Below are positions 1 to 5,603 of a DNA stretch of 7,861 nucleotides, one piece after another. Source of the DNA: Leptotrichiaceae bacterium (GTDB lineage: Bacteria; Fusobacteriota; Fusobacteriia; Fusobacteriales; Leptotrichiaceae). The translations under genes and the position numbers were made by a program. The first letter of the stretch is position 1; each line of letters opens with the position of its first letter. The notes below the pieces were generated by a model. That model was not told the origin of the DNA. It was given only the letters and a program-made list of their open reading frames with translations, and did no database searches. The stretch spans positions 1-7,861 of the forward strand of contig JAUNKI010000093.1 in the NCBI GenBank assembly GCA_030532815.1, written 5' to 3'.

Positions 1-26
1 ATAAAGTATTTAACGGAAATAATTCT

Positions 27-107
27 ATGAGCTACAAACATCTTACTGCAAATGAGTGAAGTTGTATACATCTATCTATTAATTTTGGGATGATGGTTTT
101 TAAATTA
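27..107 (+). pseudogene. Candidate remnant of an IS30-family transposase N-terminus
   Basis: An ATG at 27 opens a frame reading MSYKHLTANE, stopped by TGA at 57-59. If that TGA is read as a former arginine codon (CGA or AGA), the frame continues SCIHLSINFGMMVFKL until TAA at 108. The pattern YKHLTxxER followed by a helix-turn-helix stretch (roughly GxSxRKIA) is how IS30-type transposases usually begin, by family knowledge; the match is by eye and covers fewer than 30 residues. Normal family length is above 300 residues, so this would be a dead 5' fragment carrying a nonsense change. Further stops follow at once, and nothing recognisable remains in 111-265. Only 26 bases precede it, so the terminal repeat of the element cannot be checked. 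It could be chance similarity. Confidence 0.4.
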
Positions 108-265
108 TAATTGAAATTTTTTAGTTTATGAAACAGTTTTTGGAATCGTACTTTAATTGAACTTATTTTGATATATGACTGTAAATATTATATTGATTGT
201 ATTTTTATTATGTATTTGATTATATATCAGATTTTTAATTTGCATACTTATATTTTAGATTACTA

Positions 266-294
266 TTTATTTTTATTGATTTATCTGTTATAAT
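266..294 (+). promoter_or_regulatory. Extended -10 promoter for the rpsA leader
   Basis: TATAAT at 289-294 is preceded by TG at 286-287, giving the extended -10 form TGnTATAAT. The hexamer 17 bp upstream (TTTATT, 266-271) is a weak -35, as is common with extended -10 promoters. The predicted transcript start is near 301, exactly at the start of the hairpin at 301-323. This is the best promoter between the window start and rpsA. Confidence 0.65.
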
Positions 295-300
295 ATATAT

Positions 301-323
301 AAAATGTTAAATCATAACATTTT
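301..323 (+). repeat. Perfect 9-bp inverted repeat at the predicted 5' end of the rpsA transcript
   Basis: AAAATGTTA (301-309) and TAACATTTT (315-323) are exact reverse complements separated by AATCA. The repeat begins where transcription from the 266-294 promoter should start. It could be a repressor operator in DNA or a 5'-terminal stem-loop that shields the mRNA. It is not a convincing terminator: the T run (320-325) is partly used in the stem and is followed at once by a ribosome binding site at 326-333. Confidence 0.55.
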
Positions 324-338
324 TTAAAGGAGGTAAAA

Positions 339-374
339 GTGAAAGAAGAGAACAGTAGAGATAAAAAAATATAG
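339..374 (+). CDS. Possible leader mini-ORF of 11 codons
   Basis: AAAGGAGG at 326-333 is a near-perfect Shine-Dalgarno sequence placed 5 nt before GTG at 339. The frame reads VKEENSRDKKI and stops at TAG 372-374. It ends on a run of seven A (363-369). One added A, or -1 slippage over AAA-AAA, would join it to an open stretch ending at TAA 425-427, giving about 29 residues (tail NIEAENFKNYKTFCYSQIN). No family is recognised. It may be an upstream ORF tied to rpsA control, a small peptide gene, or the start of a decayed gene that kept its ribosome binding site. The support is the initiation signal only, not the coding content. Confidence 0.3.
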   Translation: MKEENSRDKKI

Positions 375-448
375 AAGCGGAAAATTTTAAAAATTACAAA
401 ACCTTTTGTTATAGTCAGATAAACTAATAAATAAAATTTTTCGATTTA

Positions 449-475
449 AATAATTTATATATTTTATAAATTATT
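449..475. repeat. 11-bp perfect A/T inverted repeat in the rpsA leader
   Basis: AATAATTTATA (449-459) and TATAAATTATT (465-475) pair without mismatch around the loop TATTT. All pairs are A-T, so an RNA hairpin would be weak. Its position in the leader, about 45 nt before the rpsA start, makes it a candidate control element or protein site. A chance repeat in A/T-rich DNA is also possible. Confidence 0.4.
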
Positions 476-521
476 GGTAAATTGAAAATAATGAATAAAA
501 TACTGTCTAAGGAGATTGAAA

Positions 522-2330
522 ATGAGTGAATTTAATGATTTGTTTGAGGAAATGCTGAATGATTATTTACCAGAAGAAAAGAAGTCGGGAGATGTAATAG
601 AAGCTGTTATTATAAGAAAAGATAACGATTTTGCCTATCTGGATTTGAATGATAAACAGGAAGGAAGAATTTTAATTAGAGAAATAGAGGATTTTAATAT
701 AGGGGATACTATAGAAGTAAAAGTATTAAGAAAAGATGAGGATAATATAATTGTTTCCAAATTTTTGCTTGATAAGGCAAAGGAATTTGCTTCTTTAACT
801 GAAGGGGAGATAGTTACAGGAACAGTTGTCAAAAAAATAAAAGGAGGCTATTTTGTTAAAGTAGGTAAAAATGAAGGATTTTTACCGTTTTCTCTTTCCG
901 CTTTTGAAAGAGAGAGTGAACATATAGGAGAAAAGTTTAAATTTATTATAAAAGAGAAAACAAGAAATAATCTTACGCTTTCAAGATCGGATTTAGTAAG
1001 AAAAAAAGAGGAGGATTATTTAAAATCACTTAATATTGATGATGTTATAACTGGAAAAGTGAAGGAAATCCTTGATTTCGGTATTATAGTTGATTTGGAA
1101 CATACAACGGGATTTATACATATTTCTGAAGTATCATGGGATCAGGTTGGTGATTTGATTGAAAAATTCGGTATAGGTGATGAAATAAAAGCAAAAGTAA
1201 TTGAAAAAGACGAAGAAAAACGAAAGATTAAGTTAAGTATAAAGAAGCTGGAAGAAGATCCTTGGATTTCGTTTTCTGAAACACATAGTATAAATGATGT
1301 TACAGATGTTACCATAAAGGAAATTCTTGATTTCGGACTAATTGTAGATATTGAAAAAATTAAAGGATTTATACATATTTCTGAACTGGCATGGAGCAAT
1401 ACTGCAAAAGCTTTAAAAAGTTATAAAGAAGGAGATAAATTTAAAGCTAAAATTATTAATATTGAAAATGATAAAAAGAATGTAAAGTTAAGCGTAAAAC
1501 AGCTGACGGAAAATCCATGGGATAAAGTAAAAGAAAAGTATAAAATAGGAGATATACTGGAAAAACCTATTTTAGAAATATTTGAGTTCGGCTTACTTAT
1601 AGAACTGGAAAAGGATATAGACGGACTACTCCATGTTTCAGACTTGGCATATAAGAGAATTTCAAATTTAAGTTCCAAATTTAAAGAAGGAGAAATTGTT
1701 AAGTTTAAAATAATAGGCTTTAATGATGAAAAGAACAGAATTTCTTTAAGTGTGAAAGCTATACTTGATGATTTATGGGATAAAATCGAAGACTATTACA
1801 ATATAGGAGATATTGTAAAAGGAAAAGTCGTAAATGTTCAGGAATACGGAATATTTGCAGAAATCAGAGAAGGAATAGAAGTATTTATTCATAAAAATGA
1901 GTTTTCATGGAATAAAAATGAAGAAATTAATTTTAGAACAGGAGATGAAGTTGAACTTAAACTAATTTCCATTGATAAAAAAGATAAAAGAATAGGAGGA
2001 AGTTTAAAGCAGCTGACTGTATCTCCCTGGAAGGAAGCTGCTGATCAGTATAAAATAGGAAATAAAGTAACAGTACCCATTGTTGCAATACAGGAAAACT
2101 CAGTTCTTGTAAAATTAACGGACAGATTTAACGGAATGATTCCTAAAAAAGAGTTAACTGATGAATTTTTAAAGGATATTTCTGAAAAGTTTTCTGTAGG
2201 AGATGAAGTTGAAGCGGTAGTTACAGAATTTAATGAAAAAAGAAAATCTATCATTCTTTCAATGAGAAAAATAAATGAAATAGAAGAAAAGAAAGAACTT
2301 GAAGAATTAATGAAAATATATGGTGTATAG
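522..2330 (+). CDS. rpsA: 30S ribosomal protein S1, seven S1 repeats
   Basis: S1 binds mRNA on the small ribosomal subunit and helps load it for initiation. The 602-residue protein consists of OB-fold S1 repeats at about residues 22-80, 94-156, 173-243, 257-328, 342-413, 428-498 and 512-583. Repeats 3 to 6 show the usual GxVxxIxDFGxxVxL...GFIHxSExxW core and end in a D/N/S-x-W linker (DPW, NPW, DLW, SPW). E. coli S1 is 557 residues with six repeats, so this has one more. Repeats 3 and 4 are the most alike, offset by 255 bp, with an identical 21-nt block at 1110-1130 and 1365-1385. ATG 522 is preferred to TTG 516 because GGAG at 511-514 sits 7 nt before the ATG and almost touches the TTG. In Fusobacterium, from memory, S1 is fused to IspH; no IspH sequence is present here. 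The gene follows a leader of about 220 nt and appears monocistronic. The S1 identity is secure; other multi-S1 proteins are less likely given the repeat number and linkers. Confidence 0.93.
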   Translation: MSEFNDLFEEMLNDYLPEEKKSGDVIEAVIIRKDNDFAYLDLNDKQEGRILIREIEDFNIGDTIEVKVLRKDEDNIIVSKFLLDKAKEFASLTEGEIVTGTVVKKIKGGYFVKVGKNEGFLPFSLSAFERESEHIGEKFKFIIKEKTRNNLTLSRSDLVRKKEEDYLKSLNIDDVITGKVKEILDFGIIVDLEHTTGFIHISEVSWDQVGDLIEKFGIGDEIKAKVIEKDEEKRKIKLSIKKLEEDPWISFSETHSINDVTDVTIKEILDFGLIVDIEKIKGFIHISELAWSNTAKALKSYKEGDKFKAKIINIENDKKNVKLSVKQLTENPWDKVKEKYKIGDILEKPILEIFEFGLLIELEKDIDGLLHVSDLAYKRISNLSSKFKEGEIVKFKIIGFNDEKNRISLSVKAILDDLWDKIEDYYNIGDIVKGKVVNVQEYGIFAEIREGIEVFIHKNEFSWNKNEEINFRTGDEVELKLISIDKKDKRIGGSLKQLTVSPWKEAADQYKIGNKVTVPIVAIQENSVLVKLTDRFNGMIPKKELTDEFLKDISEKFSVGDEVEAVVTEFNEKRKSIILSMRKINEIEEKKELEELMKIYGV

Positions 2331-2439
2331 TAATTATCTGAAGCAAAAATTTTCAATAAAAGACATGATAATTTAATATTTTAAGTTTCTTATTTTATAA
2401 AGAAAAATTAAAAAAGTCTAACTTAAATTTTATGAGAAT

Positions 2440-2591
2440 AAAAAAAGTCGCTTTATAAGTTGGAAATAGTTTAAAATCTATAAATAATTAATATTTTTTA
2501 AATTATAAACCCTTATTTCTATCAGGTTTATAAAAAATATATAAAAGTTTACAGATTGTACATTTTTCTGATTTATAAAGCGGCTCTTTTT
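2440..2591. terminator. Convergent-gene inverted-repeat element, likely bidirectional terminator or small degenerate element
   Basis: The arms 2446-2458 and 2573-2585 pair over 13 bp with one G.U (core GTCGC against GCGGC, then TTTATAA). The left arm is preceded by seven A (2440-2446) and the right arm is followed by TCTTTTT (2585-2591), so each strand has a T-tract after its second arm. Nested inside is a perfect 9-bp stem, TTATAAACC (2503-2511) with GGTTTATAA (2525-2533), loop 13 nt. The right edge lies one base from the stop codon of the minus-strand gene. It may end transcription from both sides, but an outer loop of about 110 nt is too long for an ordinary intrinsic terminator. A miniature inverted-repeat element is the alternative. 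Confidence 0.5.
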
Positions 2592-2592
2592 G

Positions 2593-3048
2593 CTATTCTT
2601 TAGGTATATTTTTATAAGGTTTAAAAAATTCGGCAGAAAATTTAAATGAATAATCTTCTCCTTTTAACCATTTTAAAGTTCCGATTATATGTGAAATCAC
2701 TGAGTAAGTTAAAATCAGCAGTATAAAAATTACAAATATGAAAATAAATATTCCATTAACTTTTGCCAATGCTAAAGTATTAAGCAGTGAAACCATTATA
2801 AATAAAATAAGTATGGAAGTAAACTCCATATTCAAAATTTTACACAATATTTTTTTCGGTTTTTCATGTAAAGTTTTTCTTACAAAATGTAAAAAGGACA
2901 AACCGAAAAAAGGAAAAATCCAACTCACGAGAAGTATAAATTTTATCTGTTTCATAATATCAGTATTGTGAAAATCATTGTCAGTCGGATCAGAATGTTT
3001 TTTCATATTATTCGGGATTTCAGTCTTTTCTTTTTTTATTTTTCTCAT
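2593..3048 (-). CDS. Small three-helix membrane protein, DUF4870-like
   Basis: The function is unknown. From ATG 3048 the product is 151 residues: a hydrophilic, charged N-terminus (1-33), then hydrophobic segments at about 36-56, 75-96 and 99-123, and a tail with LKWLKGEDYSFKFS near 125-138. Three helices ending in a G-E/x-x-Y-xF tail is the pattern of the DUF4870/Tic20-like membrane family, but the resemblance is by eye. A longer start at 3078 exists without a ribosome binding site; AAGGAG at 3058-3053 on the minus strand, 4 nt before ATG 3048, decides the start. It lies 140 bp downstream of bioY on the same strand, but a strong terminator separates them. I see no clear promoter of its own, so it may have a weak one or depend on read-through. 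Confidence 0.65.
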   Translation of the reverse strand: MRKIKKEKTEIPNNMKKHSDPTDNDFHNTDIMKQIKFILLVSWIFPFFGLSFLHFVRKTLHEKPKKILCKILNMEFTSILILFIMVSLLNTLALAKVNGIFIFIFVIFILLILTYSVISHIIGTLKWLKGEDYSFKFSAEFFKPYKNIPKE

Positions 3049-3148
3049 ATCTCTCCTTATTGATACAGTTAATATCATGATTTTATTAAAAATCCGTTGA
3101 TGTACTGTAGTTCAAATACTTTTTAATATTCGTATTTTATATTAAGTT

Positions 3149-3180
3149 AAAAAGTAAAGGAGATTTTAAAATCTCCTTTA
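3149..3180 (-). terminator. Rho-independent terminator of bioY
   Basis: Bases 3155-3180 form a 26-bp perfect palindrome built on AAAGGAGATTTT and its complement. Read on the minus strand it starts 7 nt after the bioY stop and is followed by C and five T (3153-3149). With no unpaired centre the RNA would fold with a small loop in the central TTTTAAAA. On the plus strand it is followed by AATATTTTTA, so it could also stop transcription coming from the left. Confidence 0.8.
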
Positions 3181-3187
3181 AATATTT

Positions 3188-3760
3188 TTATTCCTTTACA
3201 AATTTCCAAGCAGCAGGAAGTATTCCCATCATCAAAATCATTTTTATTATATCTCCCGGAATAAAAGGAATAAGTCCTATTATAAATATATTTTTATTAG
3301 GAAAAAATAATGAAAGCTGCACAAGCCCGAATAAATATAGGACAGAATGAGCTAAAAGTAATACTAATATTAATTTTGTATAGGATTTTGTCCATCCTTT
3401 ATCTGCAAAATATCCGCAAATATAAGCTGCAAATAAAAATCCTATAATAAACCCTCCACTTGGCGAAGTAAAAGGAAATCCGCTTGAAAAACCTGTAAAT
3501 ACAGGAAGTCCCACTGTACCTGCAGTAATATATGAAAGTAAAGTAGATACACCGAGTTTTTTACCGTAAGTAAGTCCGATCAGCATAACGGCAAAAGTCT
3601 GTCCTGTTATAGGCACAACCGTAAACGGTAAAGGAATTTTCACTTGAGACATAAGTGCTATAAAAAATACGCCGCCTATAACAAGAAAAATATTTTTTAC
3701 AGTTTCGTTTTCCTTATTTTTTACTTTAATTAAATTATTAATCAATATATTTTGATTCAT
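3188..3760 (-). CDS. bioY: Biotin transporter BioY (ECF S component)
   Basis: BioY is the membrane subunit that captures biotin and, with the shared ECF energy-coupling module (EcfA/EcfA'/EcfT), imports it. The 190-residue product has the expected length and about six hydrophobic segments. Family signatures seen are PFTVVPITGQTFAVML (45-60), GLPVFTGFSSGF (84-95), SPSGGFIIGF (99-108) and PFIPGDIIKM (165-174). ATG 3760 is chosen because AGGAGG lies 5 nt upstream (CAGGAGGTAGAAATG on the minus strand). The frame is open back to 3904, but the promoter lies within that extension. No ECF ATPase or T-component genes and no biotin synthesis genes are adjacent, so it must use an energizing module encoded elsewhere, as group II ECF transporters do. 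No standard BirA operator is visible at its promoter. Confidence 0.93.
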   Translation of the reverse strand: MNQNILINNLIKVKNKENETVKNIFLVIGGVFFIALMSQVKIPLPFTVVPITGQTFAVMLIGLTYGKKLGVSTLLSYITAGTVGLPVFTGFSSGFPFTSPSGGFIIGFLFAAYICGYFADKGWTKSYTKLILVLLLAHSVLYLFGLVQLSLFFPNKNIFIIGLIPFIPGDIIKMILMMGILPAAWKFVKE

Positions 3761-3796
3761 TTCTACCTCCTGATGTTTATAATAATTTTTAATAAG

Positions 3797-3825
3797 AGTA
3801 TAACTAAAAAAAAGGAAAAAGTCAA
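3797..3825 (-). promoter_or_regulatory. Promoter of bioY
   Basis: On the minus strand TTGACT (3825-3820) and TATACT (3802-3797) are separated by exactly 17 bp, each one base from consensus or close to it. The predicted start near 3790 gives a leader of about 30 nt, too short for a riboswitch. The left arm of the inverted repeat at 3810-3859 overlaps the spacer and the first base of the -35. Confidence 0.8.
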
Positions 3826-3859
3826 GGAATATGATTGATGTTTTTCTCTTTTTCCTTTT
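3810..3859. repeat. 12-bp perfect inverted repeat between divergent promoters
   Basis: AAAAGGAAAAAG (3810-3821) is the exact reverse complement of CTTTTTCCTTTT (3848-3859), with 26 bp between. The left arm covers part of the bioY promoter; the right arm ends 8 bp before the -35 of the divergent promoter. Both predicted transcripts start outside it, so it would act as DNA, for example as paired operator sites. Low sequence complexity makes chance a real alternative. Confidence 0.4.
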
Positions 3860-3866
3860 AATTTTA

Positions 3867-3895
3867 TTGACAAAAGTATGTATAAGAAGTATAAT
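3867..3895 (+). promoter_or_regulatory. Full-consensus sigma-70-type promoter for the NTF2-like gene
   Basis: TTGACA at 3867-3872 and TATAAT at 3890-3895 both match the consensus in all six positions with a 17-bp spacer. The predicted start is near 3902, 44 nt before the ATG at 3946. It is the strongest promoter by sequence in the window. Confidence 0.85.
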
Positions 3896-3945
3896 GGGGT
3901 ACAAAAATATATGATATCAAAGTTAGAATTTATAAGGGGATATTT

Positions 3946-4275
3946 ATGGTGACAAAAGATATTTTAAAGTCTTTTTTTGAAGACGAAAATAAACGTGATT
4001 GGGCAGTATATAAACAATTTCTGCATACAGAAATTATTTGGAAATTATTTGATAAAAAAGTAAGAACTATCAGTGGTGTGGAAAATTATATACAAACAAT
4101 GAAAAAAGCTTATGAGAATACGAATATTCAATTTTCATGTCAGAATATGCAGATTTCCAAGGATGGAAATCGAATAGCCGCTTATTTAATAAATGATTTG
4201 GGGATATGCTCACTGGATATTTTTGATTTTAAAGATAACTTGATATATCGCGAATATGAATTTATTTTAGACTGA
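3946..4275 (+). CDS. NTF2-like (SnoaL-type) family protein, function unknown
   Basis: The product has 109 residues, a typical length for a stand-alone cone-fold NTF2-like protein. An N-terminal helix region (KDILKSFFEDENKRDWAVY, 4-22) leads to FLHTEIIWKLF (25-35), then SGVENYIQTMKKAYENT (43-59), and three predicted strands with alternating hydrophobics (61-70, 75-84, 86-107). The order W-x(2)-Y-x-x-F-L...W...G-x-E-x-Y-x-x-x-M fits the nuclear transport factor 2 family. Members act as enzymes, binding partners or immunity-type proteins, so no reaction can be assigned; no signal peptide or membrane segment is present, so it should be cytosolic. ATG 3946 has AAGGGGA at 3934-3940 as a reasonable ribosome binding site. 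It diverges from bioY and is preceded by a full-consensus promoter, suggesting strong expression. No terminator is clear downstream. Confidence 0.75.
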   Translation: MVTKDILKSFFEDENKRDWAVYKQFLHTEIIWKLFDKKVRTISGVENYIQTMKKAYENTNIQFSCQNMQISKDGNRIAAYLINDLGICSLDIFDFKDNLIYREYEFILD

Positions 4276-4583
4276 TAAATTTCTAATTTAGTGAACAGAA
4301 ACAATTCTCGGCATATATTGGCATATATTAAAATATAAAACTTCTTAAATGAAAAACATTTTCCGAAATTACTGAAAAGGAAAATCAGTCAAAGTAAGAT
4401 AACTTTTAATTACAGATATTCAATTCATTGATGCCGTTTAATATAATTGGTTTAAAAAGAAAATGATATTTTTAATTTATGCTGCCTGATATGAAAAAAT
4501 AGGTATGAATAATAATAGAAAAGATATTTTTTAAAGTTAAATAATATCCGAAATTTTGATAACATATTTCATAAATTTTCAAT
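4276..4583. other. A/T-rich spacer without recognisable gene
   Basis: All frames are broken by stops and no coding pattern was recognised. It contains a 10-bp perfect tandem direct repeat (unit GGCATATATT, 4310-4319 and 4320-4329) and a 7-bp inverted repeat, ATTTTCC (4358-4364) with GGAAAAT (4379-4385), without a following T-tract. Neither is convincing as a functional site. Confidence 0.5.
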
Positions 4584-4612
4584 TTGGATAAATTAATGAA
4601 ATGTAGTATAAT
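4584..4612 (+). promoter_or_regulatory. Promoter of the M23 peptidase-bactofilin operon
   Basis: TTGGAT (4584-4589) and a consensus TATAAT (4607-4612) are 17 bp apart. Transcription should start near 4619, giving a leader of about 58 nt that includes the Shine-Dalgarno sequence at 4640-4645. Confidence 0.65.
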
Positions 4613-4639
4613 ATATTAAATTAAATAAAAATATTAAAA

Positions 4640-4665
4640 AAGGAGAAAACTTTTATTTTTAAGTT
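4640..4665 (+). promoter_or_regulatory. Displaced Shine-Dalgarno with small hairpin before the M23 gene
   Basis: AAGGAG at 4640-4645 is the only good ribosome binding site here, but the in-frame ATG is at 4677, 31 nt further on, and the frame is closed by TAA at 4665-4667. No ATG, GTG or TTG lies at the normal distance. Between them AACTT (4648-4652) can pair with AAGTT (4661-4665) and would shorten the gap. Either the leader folds to bring the site near the ATG, or initiation depends on weak bases nearer 4677. Confidence 0.45.
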
Positions 4666-4676
4666 AATCTACAGTT

Positions 4677-5603
4677 ATGGAGAAAAAAAGAAAAACTGAG
4701 CTGGAAATTTTAAATGCATTAAAAGAAAAAAAATTAAATGAAGTATATGAAAAGTCAGAGAAAAAGAAATCCATAAGCAAAGTAAAAAACGAAAAAAAAA
4801 TAGCTGAAGGTATTATTATCCAAGTTAGGGAAAGCGGAACAAAAAGCTATTTGAAAAAGTCTTCAGCAGGTAAAAAAAGAGTAAGAAAAATAATAAGATT
4901 TTTAATATTCGTATTATTTCTTGTAATGGCGGGAATAATATGGTTTTTATTTGAAAAATACCGAAGTTTTCAGTTATATTTATCAAAAAATAAGGAAATA
5001 ATGGAACTCGGAAAAAAGTATGAAGAAGAGCAGAAAATGAAAGCTGAAGAATTGAAAAATCTGAAAAATCTGACGTTAAATAATGTTAAAAACGTTCCTG
5101 AAGACAAAAAAAATATTATGCTGAGCATAATTCCGAGTGGAAGTCCTTTATTAAGGGATATACATATTACAAGTCCCTTCGGAGAAAGAGTGCATCCAAT
5201 CAGTGGACATAGAAAATTTCATCATGGAATAGATTTAAGAGTGGATATTGGTGATCCTGTAGTTTCCTCAGCAATAGGCAGAGTAAGTTTTACAGGAGTA
5301 AAAGGAGGATACGGGAATGTCGTAGTCGTAGATCATATGTACGGATTTCAGACAACTTACGCACATCTGAACAAAATACTCGTTAAAAACGGTGAAATTG
5401 TAGGTAAAGGGAAAATCATAGCAGAAGGGGGAAATTCAGGGAGTTCCACAGGTCCTCATTTACATTATGAAGTAAGGTATAACGGAACACCGATAGAGCC
5501 TAAAAATTTTATGGACTGGGATAGTAAAAATTTTAATATAATATTTGAAAAAGAAAGGAGTATACCATGGGAATATTTTCTAACAATAATGGGAAAGAAT
5601 TAA
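4677..5603 (+). CDS. Membrane-anchored M23 (LytM-type) peptidoglycan endopeptidase
   Basis: This is a zinc metallopeptidase of family M23, expected to cut peptide cross-bridges in peptidoglycan from the periplasmic face. The 308 residues comprise a cytoplasmic Lys/Glu-rich tail (1-70), one membrane helix (about 73-92, rich in I/F/L/V), a charged probable coiled coil (94-135), a linker, and the M23 domain (about 161-277). Zinc and catalytic residues are complete: HHGID gives His182 and Asp186, TYAHL gives His230, and HLHYE gives His261 and His263. No signal peptidase site is seen, so it should stay anchored as a type II protein. ATG 4677 is the first start after an in-frame stop; the next Met lies inside the membrane helix. 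A-runs of 7, 8 and 9 (4683-4689, 4726-4733, 4792-4800) lie in the tail. Its 3' end overlaps the bactofilin gene by 37 bp, an arrangement seen widely for bactofilins and M23 partners in cell-shape control. Confidence 0.9.
   Translation: MEKKRKTELEILNALKEKKLNEVYEKSEKKKSISKVKNEKKIAEGIIIQVRESGTKSYLKKSSAGKKRVRKIIRFLIFVLFLVMAGIIWFLFEKYRSFQLYLSKNKEIMELGKKYEEEQKMKAEELKNLKNLTLNNVKNVPEDKKNIMLSIIPSGSPLLRDIHITSPFGERVHPISGHRKFHHGIDLRVDIGDPVVSSAIGRVSFTGVKGGYGNVVVVDHMYGFQTTYAHLNKILVKNGEIVGKGKIIAEGGNSGSSTGPHLHYEVRYNGTPIEPKNFMDWDSKNFNIIFEKERSIPWEYFLTIMGKN

Noticed and set aside
516..521. TTG start two codons before the rpsA ATG
   Set aside because: GGAG at 511-514 is only 1 nt from the TTG but 7 nt from ATG 522, which fits normal initiation.
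2738..2971. Plus-strand 77-codon frame opposite the three-helix membrane protein gene
   Set aside because: It is antisense to a frame with coherent membrane segments and a good start signal, and has no recognisable features itself.
3049..3078. Earlier ATG at 3078 for the DUF4870-like gene
   Set aside because: No ribosome binding site precedes it, whereas AAGGAG lies 4 nt before ATG 3048.
3761..3796. Biotin or other riboswitch in the bioY leader
   Set aside because: The predicted leader is about 30 nt, too short for a riboswitch, and no standard BirA operator arms are present.
3761..3904. Upstream extension of bioY by 48 codons
   Set aside because: The extension contains the bioY promoter and the divergent promoter; ATG 3760 has a near-perfect ribosome binding site and gives the normal family length.
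4358..4385. 7-bp inverted repeat as a terminator of the NTF2-like gene
   Set aside because: It has a 14-nt loop, no T-tract after the second arm, and lies over 80 bp beyond the stop codon.
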